64,000 bases of DNA from Sternotherus odoratus (taxonomy: Eukaryota > Chordata > Testudines > Kinosternidae): NCBI GenBank assembly GCA_032164245.1, contig JAVMKO010000007.1, positions 248,001 to 312,000 of the forward strand. The letters run 5' to 3'. Shown piece by piece: positions 54,383-64,000 of the stretch. Made by a program: the position numbers and the translations under genes. The notes under the pieces were generated by a model. The model searched no databases. It was not told the DNA's origin and saw nothing but the letters and a program-made list of their open reading frames with translations. Each line of letters begins with the position of its first letter. Position 1 is the stretch's first letter.

Positions 54383-55840
54383 AATAAGAACATAAGAACA
54401 TAAGAACGGCCATACTGGGTCAGACCAAAGGTCCATCTAGCCCAGCATCCTGTCTACCGACAGTGGCCAATGCCAGGTGCCCCGGAGTGAGTGAACCTAA
54501 CAGGTATGATCGAGCGATCTCTCTCCTGCCATCCATCACCCCCCTCTGACAGACAGAGGCTAGGGACACCATTCATTACCCATCCCGGCTAATAGCCATT
54601 TATGGACTTAGCCTCCATTAATTTATCCAGCTCTCTTTTAAACCCTGTTATAGTCCTAGCCTTCACAGCCTCCTCAGGTAAGGAGTTCCACAGGTTGACT
54701 GTGCGCTGTGTGAAGAAGAACTTCCTTTTATTTGTTTTAAACCTGCTGCACGCCAATTTCATTGAGTGGCCTCTAGTTCTTCTATTTTGGGAACAAGTAA
54801 ATAACTTTTCCTTATCTACTTCCTCCTCATAATTTTATATACCTCTATCATATCCCCCCTTAGTCTCCTCTTTTCCAAGCTAAAAAGTCCTAGCCTCTTT
54901 AATCTCTCTTCATATGGGACCCGTTCCAAACCCCTAATCATTTTAGTTGCCCTTCTCTGAACCTTTTCTAGTGCCAGTATATCCTTTTTGAGATGAGGAG
55001 ACCACATTTGTACGCAGTATTCAAGATGTGGGCGCACCATGGATTTGTATAAGGGCAATAAGATATTCTCTGACTTATTCTCTATCCCTTTTTTAATGAT
55101 TCCTAACATCCTGTTTGCTTTTTTGACTGCCGCTGCACACTGCGTGGATGCCTTCAGAGAACTATCCACAATGACTCCCAGGTCTTTTTCCTGATTGGTT
55201 GTAGCTAAATTAGCCCCCATCATATTGTATGTATAGTTGGGGTTATTTTTTCCAATGTGCATTACTTTACATTTATCCACATTAAATTTCATTTGCCATT
55301 TTGTTGCCCAATCACTTAGTTTAGTGAGATCTTTTTGAAGTTCTTCACAGTCTGCTTTGGTCCTTACTACTTTGAGCAGTTTAGTATCATCTGCAAACTT
55401 TGCCACATCACTGTTTACCCCTTCCTCCAAATCATTTATAAATAAGTTGAATAGGATCGGCCCCAGGACTGACCCTTGGGGAACACCACTAGTTACCCCT
55501 CTCCATTCTGAAAAAGTTCCATTTATTCCTACCCTTTGTTCCCTGTCTTTTAACCAGTTTTCAATCCATGAGTAGATCTTCCCTCTTATCCCATGGCAGC
55601 TTAATTTACGTAAGAGCCTTTGGTGAGGGACCTTGTCAAAGGCTTTCTGGAAATCTAAGTACACTATGTCCACCGGATCCCCCTTGTCCACATGTTTGTT
55701 GACCCCTTCAAAGAACTCGAATAGATTAGTAAGACACGATTTCCCTTTGCAGAAACCATGTTGACTTTTGCCCAACAATTTATGCTCTATGTGTCTGACA
55801 ATTTTATTCTTTACTATTGTTTCAACTAATTTTCCCGGTT
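54383..55840 (-). mobile_element. 5'-truncated CR1 LINE
   Basis: On the minus strand the element contains the C-terminal half of ORF2, then the CR1 3' UTR (plus strand 'gggtcagaccaaaggtccat'). It ends in the tandem octamer-like tail seen on plus as 'aagaacataagaacataag'. Its 5' truncation lies at about 55840 within the foldback. A 13-bp duplication (tatagttagtctt) occurs at the junction. Confidence 0.9.
54816..55778 (-). CDS. CR1 reverse transcriptase, C-terminal part
   Basis: The frame is open for 320 residues from an internal ATG and continues open upstream to about 55838, so the ATG is not a true start. It shows reverse transcriptase palm motifs: VYLDFQKAFDKVPH (about residue 39-52), GVPQGSVLGPILFNLFIN (about 97-114) and the catalytic FADD (about 128-131). 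The thumb and C-terminal region (LGVIVDSSL, then RPHLEYCVQMWSP and RRATKMIRGL) follow. The N-terminal endonuclease and the start of RT are missing. The uninterrupted frame suggests a young insertion. It copies CR1 RNA by target-primed reverse transcription when complete; this copy cannot move by itself. Confidence 0.9.
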   Translation of the reverse strand: MLGKSQHGFCKGKSCLTNLFEFFEGVNKHVDKGDPVDIVYLDFQKAFDKVPHQRLLRKLSCHGIRGKIYSWIENWLKDREQRVGINGTFSEWRGVTSGVPQGSVLGPILFNLFINDLEEGVNSDVAKFADDTKLLKVVRTKADCEELQKDLTKLSDWATKWQMKFNVDKCKVMHIGKNNPNYTYNMMGANLATTNQEKDLGVIVDSSLKASTQCAAAVKKANRMLGIIKKGIENKSENILLPLYKSMVRPHLEYCVQMWSPHLKKDILALEKVQRRATKMIRGLERVPYEERLKRLGLFSLEKRRLRGDMIEVYKIMRRK

Positions 55841-55940
55841 TATAGTTAGTCTTTATAGTTAGTCTTTAAGGTGCCACAGGACTTTGTTACCTCTGCTATT
55901 CCAGACTAACACGGCTACCTCTCTGATTCGCTACTCTCAC

Positions 55941-56600
55941 AGTTTCTCTGCAGCTGCTCCCTCTCTCTTCTCCCCTCTCTTCTGCTGCTCTCTCCCTCCC
56001 CTTGGCTTTCTCAGCACCTGCCCCACAGCGCTTCCCATCAACCAGAAACTGCACTTTCTGGGTCTGTTTCTGAAGATGTGGCTTGTATCCTGCTTCCTAA
56101 GCATTCAGCAGGAAAAAGAAATCATTCCAGGAGATTGTCATGGCTCGTGGGAATCCGTGTGTGGCTCTGGACTCAACCAGGATGCGTTTGGTGACTGGCA
56201 CAAACAGAGATTAGAAACCAACTGCTAAAACAAGGGCTCAAACACAGGATCACCCAGTTAAAAGCCTCATGTTCTATCAAAGGTTTGCTGAAAGGATTCA
56301 CCCCTCCACCAGGAGTGCAAGAGGGCAGGGAAAAGAGGCCAAAAAGGTCCCAGGAGCCCAATCTCTTTTTATTCATGGTGACTGACCTGCAGCTGGATTC
56401 TTCTTCCTCTCTCCTGTGCATCAGGGGGACTAAATCTCCCCACCTAGACAGCCGGTCCATCCACTGCACCCCAGTCCCCCCTGCCTAAACCTCCCTGCCA
56501 CAGTCCTGCACCTGGCTCCATAGAATTAAGTCTCTGTCCCCCTCAGTAGAGGACTCAAGAAACACAGTGTCACCTTTTCCAAAGAAGAGCTTGGAAAGAC
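55941..56600. other. Intergenic, nothing recognised
   Basis: No gene, RNA or repeat ends are recognised. Confidence 0.25.
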
Positions 56601-56611
56601 TTTTCACATGT

Positions 56612-56684
56612 GACCATGTGGCCTAATGGCTAAGGTGTCTGACTTTGGATCAGAAGACTGAGGGTTCGAGTCCCTTCGTGGCTG
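56612..56684 (+). tRNA. tRNA-Arg body with TTG anticodon
   Basis: A 73-nt sequence with the order of tRNA-Arg(TCG): 'gtggcctaatggctaaggtg', anticodon stem TCTGA/TCAGA, T arm GAGGG-TTCGAGT-CCCTT. The loop is CTTTGGA, giving TTG (Gln CAA reader) where CTTCGGA would give TCG, a single C-to-T at a CpG. The acceptor GACCATG/CGTGGCT has one mismatch and two wobbles. It is otherwise well preserved. Confidence 0.7.
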
Positions 56685-56699
56685 GATTTCTGCAGTTTT

Positions 56700-57690
56700 A
56701 TCTTTGTGCTGAAAGTCCTGCTGTCTTCAGCTCTGGAACCTCTTCCTGGCCACTCAGGCCAAAGTTCTGGCTTCAGCTAAAGCCCCAGGAAGGAGTTGGA
56801 ATTTGGGCGTCTGAAAGGCCAGGGCCTGAGCCCCAGGTGTTTCCACTCTAGCCTTTGCCATTCCTGAGTTGGCAAAGAAAATGGGCGGATGCCCAGGCTG
56901 GCGTGTAGAGGAGTTTCACTCTTCCCACTCTGTGCCTGTCCCTGTTTTGAGGGGGATTGGTAAATAGTGTCTTTGGAGCCTGGGCTGTTCTCTGCTTCTC
57001 ACCAGCTGAGAAAAGCCTCTTGGGGAAAAATCTCCTGCTACCTTGCAAAAGTGACACCTTGAGTGGGAACTGTCAGAGGCCCCCCCAGGGGGACTGGCCC
57101 TGCTTTCCTATTGTCTTCTGGTGTTGGCCTCAGAGTATCAGCAGCCGTCCTGCATGCTGGTCTGTGGGAGGCCTTCAGTGGTGTTTGGCACGGCAGAGAA
57201 CAGGCCGGCTGGGTGACTTGTGAGTCTCTGCTCCCCTCCTCCTGCCCCACCCTCAATTGATTTGGGGTTTTTAAGGCTTCCCTTGGAGCTGTCAGCACCA
57301 GAAACCTCTGCTCTAGGTGCCCAGAGGAGGAGAGGTGAGCTGGGCTCCAGCCTGGGACTCTTCCTCCCTCCTGCCTGGCCCTGAATATAAAGCTGGGCCC
57401 TGGAACTCCTTCCTTTAAATGCCACGTGGGGAAGAGGAAGAACCTGGCAGCTGCAGGGACCAAAGCTGTGGAGATCAGATGAAGCAACGAGAAACCCAAC
57501 AACCAGGTCAACCCACAGGAATCTCTAGCCAGATTGTCACATTCTAGGACACCAACCTAGAGTGGCCATCCTCTTGAACCAAAGACCAATCTCCAGTGGG
57601 CATCAGTCACCAGCAGGGGAGGGAAGACATCCCTCTGGTTCACCCACATAGAGAGGAGCTAAAGAGACAAATTTCCAGGGCTTCACAGCA
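56700..57690. other. Intergenic, nothing recognised
   Basis: The DNA is of ordinary composition. Frames are short and no repeat family is recognised. Confidence 0.25.
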
Positions 57691-57701
57691 AAATCTTTAG
57701 G

Positions 57702-57766
57702 AGACCCCACTGAGATTTGAACTCAGATCACAGGATTCAGAATCCTGATCATTACACCATGGGACC
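57702..57766 (-). pseudogene. tRNA-Gln(CTG) pseudogene with D-arm deletion
   Basis: On the minus strand 'ggtcccatggtgtaatgatc' is followed directly by the anticodon arm CAGGA-TTCTGAA-TCCTG and the T arm 'gatctgagttcaaatctcag'. About five to seven bases of the D arm are missing (65 nt in all). The acceptor still pairs partly. Confidence 0.7.
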
Positions 57767-57989
57767 TGCTATTGTTTCTTTTTCCAGACCCCTGTGACTC
57801 TCAGCTGGCTGGCTCGCACTCTGCACTTACTGCTTCCCACCAGCGGTTTCCTCTGGCTGGATTCTCTCTCCTCCTCCCTCCACTATAGTCCTGCTCTACT
57901 GGATCTGCGAGTCCCACCCTGAGTCCCCACATCCACTAGCTTGGTCTCTGTTCCCTGCAGGCCTCAGAAATGTCTGGGGGGGGGTGTCA

Positions 57990-59110
57990 CCCCCCTTCAC
58001 TCGGTGCCCAACTTATATCGGCCAGCTGCAGACTCATCTCCCAGAGCTCAGCCAGCTGTCTCTTGATCTGGTCATACAGTCACATATTGACTGGCTGCCC
58101 TGCCTGCATGGTCGTGTGGAAATCCCACAGGCTGCGCTGCAGGACTTGGCACCCTTGTTTTCTTTAATGTTGTGGTGTTTCCCTGGATCCTGGAACAAAG
58201 ATGCCGACTCCTCCCTCACCGACTCCCACCAATCCCCCTGGTTGCCATAGAACCCTCTGATCCTTTCCCCTTCTGCCAAAACCGCCAGGCCTCACTCCTT
58301 TATCCTGCAACCTCTGGATCCCCAGCGTCCAATATCTTCTGCCCTGGGTCAGGGAATTGCCCACGTTGAGCAGACAGTGAGAGTCGCATGATCCGAACAG
58401 TCCACTGGCACCACCCTGCACTGGGCTGTCCACGTGCTCTCTGCCACGTCAATCCGGTCAATGTGACTCCTGGCCTAGCCCTGCAGAATAGTGAACCCGT
58501 CTGCGGCTGGTGTGGGCTCGGGTGAGAGGAATTGAAAGCTGTCGCCCGCCCGTCAAAGGTTCAGCTCTGGAGAAACAAGTCCTCTCAGCCGCCCTTGCTA
58601 CAGACCTGCCCCAGGTAGTGCTCATGGTGAAAACGTTTCCTCTGATGGTCAGGAAACGGGACCAGCAGGCCTCAGTCCGGCTGATCGAATTAAAATCCCC
58701 CCAGCAGCAAACGCCGTGTGGTCTAGAGGAAGGGAGCCAGTTCCGTCCATTGATCTTTCCGCTTGCGCCTTAACTGGGGACCAGACACATTAATATCGGG
58801 GTACCCAGTGCAAAGGAGAACAACGTCCCCCAGTAATGCCCTCCCTAGTCAGAGCCCCACCACCTTCTGTACTCGCACCGCGAATGGGAAGAAAAGACTC
58901 CAACCCCATCGTTACTCCCTGGCCTGGAGGACCAGAGAGACGTACCCTTCCCCCCAATCACCCTCTGCCCATCGAGCTACCCGAAAGTCATTAATGTGCA
59001 TTTCCTGGACACCCACCATGTCCAAGTCCAGTTGTTCCATGGAACTGAATATCAAGCACCGTCTCCTTGGCCCCGAATCCCTGACACGTTCCACGGGGCC
59101 ACTTTTACAG
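57990..59110 (-). pseudogene. Decayed LINE ORF2 (endonuclease region, Tx1/L1-like)
   Basis: Reading the minus strand with frameshifts and stops gives endonuclease-like pieces in order. 'DLDMVGVQEMHIND' corresponds to the QE(T)H motif of AP endonucleases (about 59040). 'LLLGGF' stands at the GGDFN position (about 58690). A later segment (RYWTLGIQRLQDKGV, then WWESVREESASLF) matches the linker after the endonuclease. Order and spacing fit a non-LTR retrotransposon, probably L1/Tx1 group. Many stops make it inactive. Confidence 0.45.
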
Positions 59111-59414
59111 ATGCCCCCTCCCTGGTACTGCCCATGCTTAGCTGTGCCAAGGAGCTTTCGTCCCCAGTCCCTGCCCCCATCTCCAAGGGCCGCCCTGCCT
59201 CACTCTCTTCCTGCCATATTGGGTCGACCAATAAGTCATGTGGGAAAGACCGTGCCCGTGTTTCGCTGTTAACGGTCAGGGGGCCAGTGAGGAGCAGAAG
59301 CCCCTGTTCTGTTGTCCTGCTTGTGAGCTCAAAATCAGGGACCTGCCTCAGGTAAAGGTTCTGCTGCACTCCCGGAAAACAAGCCACCCCTGCACTAGGA
59401 CCAGTGACCAGGCC

Positions 59415-60181
59415 TGCCAAAGCCTGGGATTGAATCAGGGACTGTCACGGGGTCGACACTCACCCCTGCGGCGCCTCCCGCTGGTCGATCGGGGAATCAG
59501 CTCCTCCAGCGTCCGGAGCACCCGCCGCAGGTGGATGCCCCGCTCTTTTCCTGGCCCCGTGTCCCTCCCGGACCCCGGTGCCCTCTACTGTGGGTGCTGC
59601 ACCCCTGCAGTACCCCCTTTGGAGTGAGGGTCTCCCCTCCCCGGGGGAACCCTCTACCACCCATCCCCACCTCACCTCAGAGTGTGCCACTGTCAGTCAC
59701 CACTTGCCCCCAGGGCAGACTGCAGTATCATGGCCTCTCACCACAGGCAAGGAGGGTTGGCCTGCTGCCGCTATCTCCAGCCCTAGGCTGCCCCCTGCAA
59801 CCCTGGTACTCCTGGGTCAGGCCTTCTGTCCGGCCCGGTGGCCTGGGGCTCTCGGCTAGAGCCTGCCCAGCTCCCTCTGCCCTGCCCCAGCTCTGCCCTA
59901 ACCCAGGTACCTGGCTCAGCTCCTGCAGCTCGGCCTGTCTCCCCCTGGGTACAGAGGAGACTAACCCTGCCTCTCAGCCCTTCTATCCTGGCTTGGGAGT
60001 GTTTGGGGCGTGGCCTCCCAGCTGGGCCCACTCCCCAATGAGGCCTGGAAGCCTGCTAGCTCCCGGCCTTAACCCCTTCCCGGGCTATTTCCAGCCCCTT
60101 CCGGTAGGGGGCGGGTGGTCACCCCGCCACAGGGACCTTCAGATATTCAGTCTAACACTCTCCCAACTGAGCTACTTCAGC
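59415..60181 (-). pseudogene. tRNA-Phe(GAA) split by an insertion
   Basis: The 5' part (60181-60132) has 'gctgaagtagctcagttggg', anticodon loop CTGAATA (GAA) and stem TTAGA/TCTGA. The 3' part (59442-59415) has 'gattcaatcccaggctttgg'. All seven acceptor pairs GCTGAAG/CTTTGGC can form, several by wobble. The insertion (59443-60131) lies at the start of the T arm with GGGAC duplicated on both sides. The tRNA was near-intact when disrupted. Confidence 0.85.
59443..60131 (-). mobile_element. LTR-like element inside tRNA-Phe
   Basis: The 689-bp element has ends TGTCACGGGGT and ACCCCGCCACA and a 5-bp duplication GGGAC (59438-59442, 60132-60136). TG..CA ends with a 5-bp duplication match the element at 44794. 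The interior is C-rich and non-coding. Confidence 0.75.
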
Positions 60182-60286
60182 ACATGCACAGATTGTTTTG
60201 GCCTGTTGCTTCTCTGGGATGTTGTTGTCAGCCGTGGCACACAAAAAGGACGTGATACAGAGTGTAACATCACCCCCTGGTCGACC

Positions 60287-63200
60287 TCAGGCTCTGCCCC
60301 CACTCCACCTGTTCCACCAACCCCCATCCCCTTCCATCTCTCCCCACCCCACCCTGCCCTGCCACTTCCTTCCCCATTCCTCTCCCTCCCCCACTCCACC
60401 TGTTCCACTAACCCCCATCCCCTTCCATCTCTCCCCACCCCACCCTGCCCTGCCACTTCCTTCCCCATTCCTCTCCCTCCCCCACTCCACCTGTTCCACC
60501 AACCCCCATCCATCTCTCCCCACCCCACCCTGCCCTGCACCTTCCTTCCCCATTCCTCTCCCTCCCCCACTCCACCTGTTCCACCAACCCCCATCCCCTT
60601 CCATCTCTCCCCACCCCACCCTGCCCTGCCCCGCCCCTTCCTTCCCCATTCCTCTCCCTCCCCCACTCCACCTGTTCCACCAACTCCCATCCCCTTCAAT
60701 CTCTCCCCACCCCACCCTGCCCTGCACCTTCCTTCCCCATTCCTCTCCCTCCCTCACTCCACCTGTTCCACCAACCCCCATCCCCTTCCATCTCTCCCCA
60801 CCCCACCCTGCCCTGCCCCGCCCCTTCCTTCCCCATTCCTCTCCCTCCCCCACTCCACCTGTTCCACCAACCCCCATCCCCTTCCATCTCTCCCCACCCC
60901 ACCCTGCCCTGCCCCTTCCTTCCCCATTCCTCTCCCTCCCCCACTCCACCTGTTCCACCAACCCCCATCCCCTTCCATCTCTCCCCACCCCACCCTGCCC
61001 TGCCCCTTCCTTCCCCATTCCTCTCCCTCCCCCACTCCACCTGTTCCACCAACCCCCATCCATCTCTCCCCACCCCACCCTGCCCTGCACCTTCCTTCCC
61101 CATTCCTCTCCCTCCCCCACTCCACCTGTTCCACCAACCCCCATCCCCTTCCATCTCTCCCCACCCCACCCTGCCCTGCCCCTTCCTTCCCCATTCCTCT
61201 CCCTCCCCCACTCCACCTGTTCCACCAACCCCATCCCCTTCCATCTCTCCCCACCCCACCCTGCCCTGCACCTTCCTTCCCCATTCCTCTCCCTCCTCCA
61301 CTCCACCTGTTCCACCAACCCCCATCCCCTTCCATCTCTCCCCACCCCACCCTGCCCTGCACCTTCCTTCCCCATTCCTCTCCCTCCCCCACTCCACCTG
61401 TTCCACTAACCCCCATCCCCTTCCATCTCTCCCCACCCCACCCTGCCCTGCACCTTCCTTCCCCATTCCTCTCCCTCCCCCACTCCACCTGTTCCACCAA
61501 CCCCCATCCCCTTCCATCTCTCCCCACCCCACCCTGCCCTGCACCTTCCTTCCCCATTCCTCTCCCTCCCCCACTCCACCTGTTCCACCAACCCCCATCC
61601 GCTTCCATCTCTTCCCACCCCACCCTGCCCTGCACCTTCCTTCCCCATTCATCTCCCTCCCCCACTCCACCTGTTCCACTAACCCCCATACCCTTCCATC
61701 TCTCCCCACCCCACCCTACCCTGCCCCTTCCTTCCCCATTCCTCTCCCTCCCCCACTCCACCTGTTCCACCAACCCCCATCCGCTTCCATCTCTTCCCAC
61801 CCCACCCTGCCCTGCACCTTCCTTCCCCATTCCTCTCCCTCCCCCACTCCACCTGTTCCACCAACCCCCATCCCCTTCCATCTCTTCCCACCCCACCCTG
61901 CCCTGCCCCTTCCTTCCCCATTCCTCTCCCTCCCCCACTCCACCTGTTCCACCAACCCCCAACCCCTTCCATCTCTCCCCACCCCACCCTGCCCTGCCCC
62001 TTCCTTCCCCATTCCTCTCCCTCCCCCACTCCACCTGTTCCACCAACCCCCATCACCTTCCATCTCTCCCCACCCCACCCCGCCCTGCCCCTTCCTTCCC
62101 CATTCCTCTCCCTCCCCCACTCCACCTGTTCCGCCAACCCCCATCCCCTTCCATCTCTCCCCACCCCACCCTGCCCTGCCCCTTCCTTCCCCATTCCTCT
62201 CCCTCCCCCACTCCACCTGTTCCGCCAACCCCCATCCCCTTCCATCTCTCCCCACCCCACCCTGCGCTGCACCTTCCTTCCCCATTCCTCTCCCTCCCCC
62301 ACTCCACCTGTTCCACCAACCCCCATCCCCTTCCATCTCTTCCCACCCCACCCTGCCCTGCACCTTCCTTCCCCATTCCTCTCCCTCCCCCACTCCACCT
62401 GTTCCACCAACCCCCATCCCCTTCCATCTCTCCCCACCCCACCCTGCCCTGCACCTTCCTTCCCCATTCCTCTCCCTCCCCCACTCCACCTGTTCCGCCA
62501 ACCCCCATCCCCTTCCATCTCTCCCCACCCCACCCTGCCCTGCACCTTCCTTCCCCATTCCTCTCCCTCCCCCACTCCACCTGTTCCACCAACCCCCATC
62601 CCCTTCCATCTCTTCCCACCCCACCCTGCCCTGCACCTTCCTTCCCCATTCCTCTCCCTCCCCCACTCCACCTGTTCCACCAACCCCCATCCCCTTCCAT
62701 CTCTCCCCACCCCACCCTGCCCTGCACCTTCCTTCCCCATTCCTCTCCCTCCCCCACTCCACCTGTTCCGCCAACCCCCATCCCCTTCCATCTCTTCCCA
62801 CCCCACCCTGCCCTGCACCTTCCTTCCCCATTCCTCTCCCTCCCCTACTCCACCTGTTCCGCCAACCCCCATCCCCTTCCATCTCTTCCCACCCCACCCT
62901 GCCCTGCACCTTCCTTCCCCATTCCTATCCCTCCCCCACTCCACCTGTTCCGCCAACCCCCATCCCCTTCCATCTCTCCACACCCCACCCTGCCCTGCAC
63001 CTTCCTTCCCCATTCCTCTCCCTCCCCCACTCCACCTGTTCCACCAACCCCCATCCCCTTCCATCTCTCCCCACCCCACCCTGCCCTGCACCTTCCTTCC
63101 CCATTCCTCTCCCTCCCCCACTCCACCTGTTCCACTAACCCCCATCCCCTTCCATCTCTTCCCACCCCACCCTGCCCCTTCCTTCCCCATTCCTCTCCCT

Positions 63201-64000
63201 CCCCCACTCCACCTGTTCCACCAACCCTCATCCCCTTCCATCTCTCCCCACCCCACCCTGCCCTGCACCTTCCTTCCCCATTCCTCTCCCTCCCCCACTC
63301 CACCTGTTCCACCAACCCCCATCCCCTTCCATCTCCCCCACCCCACCCTGCCCTGCACCTTCCTTCCCCATTCCTCTCCCTCCCCCACTCCACCTGTTCC
63401 ACCAACCCCCATCCCCTTCCATCCCACCCCACCCCACCCTGCCCTGCCCCTTCCTACCCCATTCCTCTCCCTCCCCCACTCCACCTGTTCCACCAACCCC
63501 CATCCCCTTCTATCTCTCCCCACCCCACCCTGCCCTGCACCTTCCTTCCCCATTCCTCTCCCTCCCCCACTCCACCTGTTCCACCAACCCCCATCCCCTT
63601 CCATCCCACCCCACCCCACCCTGCCCTGCCCCTTCCTACCCCATTCCTCTCCCTCCCCCACTCCACCTGTTCCACCAACCCCCATCCCCTTCTATCTCTC
63701 CCCACCCCACCCTGCCCTGCACCTTCCTTCCCCATTGCTCTCCCTCCCCCACTCCACCTGTCCACCAACCCCCATCCCCTTCCATCTCTCCCCACCCCAC
63801 CCTGCCCTGCACCTTCCTTCCCCATTCCTCTCCCTCCCCCACTCCACCTGTTCCACCAACCCCCATCCCCTTCCATCTCTCCCCACCCCACCCTGCCCTG
63901 CACCTTCCTTCCCCATTCCTCTCCCTCCCCCACTCCACCTGTTCCACCAACCCCCATCCCCTTCCATCTCTCCCCACCCCACCCTGCCCTGCCCCTTCCT
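60287..64000. repeat. ~91-bp minisatellite, ~41 copies, runs off the window
   Basis: The unit contains 'ccccactccacctgttccac', 'caacccccatccccttccat', 'ctctccccaccccaccctgc' and 'accttccttccccattcctc'. Variants include a shortened unit lacking 'ccccttcc' (60508 and 61053, 545 bp apart, about six units), 'ccccgcccct' insertions at 60629 and 60815, and 'tcttccc' for 'tctcccc'. Long frames on both strands (up to 668 residues) exist because the unit lacks stops in any frame and 91 is not a multiple of three. They are not genes. Confidence 0.95.

Larger units (their letters stand above)
53666..55930. mobile_element. Large foldback element carrying a CR1 insertion
   Basis: The left arm (53666-54013) and right arm (54081-54382 plus about 55846-55895) are inverted copies separated by a 67-bp spacer. 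The right arm alone extends to 'agactaacacggctacctct'. The target duplication CTACTCTCAC is perfect (53656-53665 and 55931-55940). A CR1 LINE splits the right arm after 'aagcttatgcttcaa'. The element is of the same family as 23886-24194; the class is not settled. Confidence 0.8.

Noticed and set aside
60198..64000. Very long open frames (403 residues on plus, up to 668 on minus)
   Set aside because: They consist only of the 91-bp minisatellite unit read in rotating frames; no start context, domain or splice signals.

Overview
The window is genomic DNA from a vertebrate, most likely a cryptodire turtle. The evidence is repetitive DNA of chelonian type: a tRNA-headed SINE of the Cry kind (14.42 kb), a CR1 LINE encoding reverse transcriptase, a Ty3/gypsy element, many non-autonomous hAT elements with 8-bp target duplications, and a C2H2 zinc-finger gene. 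Coding density is very low. Most open frames are products of GC-rich minisatellites. The high GC and many VNTRs suggest a gene-rich microchromosome or subtelomere (inference).

Layout. 0-3.8 kb: TIR-bearing DNA transposon debris, a block with tRNA-Thr and tRNA-Cys copies, and a G-rich minisatellite. 3.8-7.7 kb: first coding exon of a conventional protein kinase C gene, best matching PRKCG, on the minus strand, followed in intron 1 by about 38 tandem copies of the exon's own 3' end with its splice donor. 8-11.7 kb: repeats, a GGCCCTTTAAATC array and a MIR-like SINE with a tandemly expanded tRNA head. 11.98-13.22 kb: two minus-strand exons of an FCGBP/zonadhesin-type VWD gene, one of them frameshifted. 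15-18.5 kb: a TG-rich minisatellite, possible terminal exons of an unidentified gene, and a 76-bp tandem repeat. 20-27 kb: a minus-strand C2H2 zinc-finger gene with a last exon of 12 fingers and a candidate untranslated first exon in a CpG island. 28.8-34.3 kb: a U2 pseudogene, a probable solo LTR carrying a hAT insertion, a second copy of the zinc-finger gene's upstream parts without fingers, and 20 tandem copies of a ZNF143/THAP11-like motif beside a CpG island. 36.9-40.9 kb: a 5'-truncated Ty3/gypsy element with an intact RNase H-integrase frame and a 3' LTR. 40.9-60.2 kb: a scattered cluster of eleven mostly decaying tRNA-derived loci of different isotypes, interleaved with LTR-like elements, hAT MITEs, two further ZNF143-like sites, a large foldback element carrying a CR1 insertion, and a decayed LINE. 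60.29-64 kb: a minisatellite of about 91 bp that runs off the end.

The most notable signals are: (1) the PRKCG exon/donor-derived minisatellite, which places dozens of potential decoy 5' splice sites in intron 1; (2) the 20-copy promoter-motif array; (3) the tRNA cluster, where three LTR-type insertions lie in or within 30 bp of tRNA sequences; (4) repeated hAT insertion into one conserved SINE/CR1 motif. No prokaryotic features, CRISPR or operons are present.
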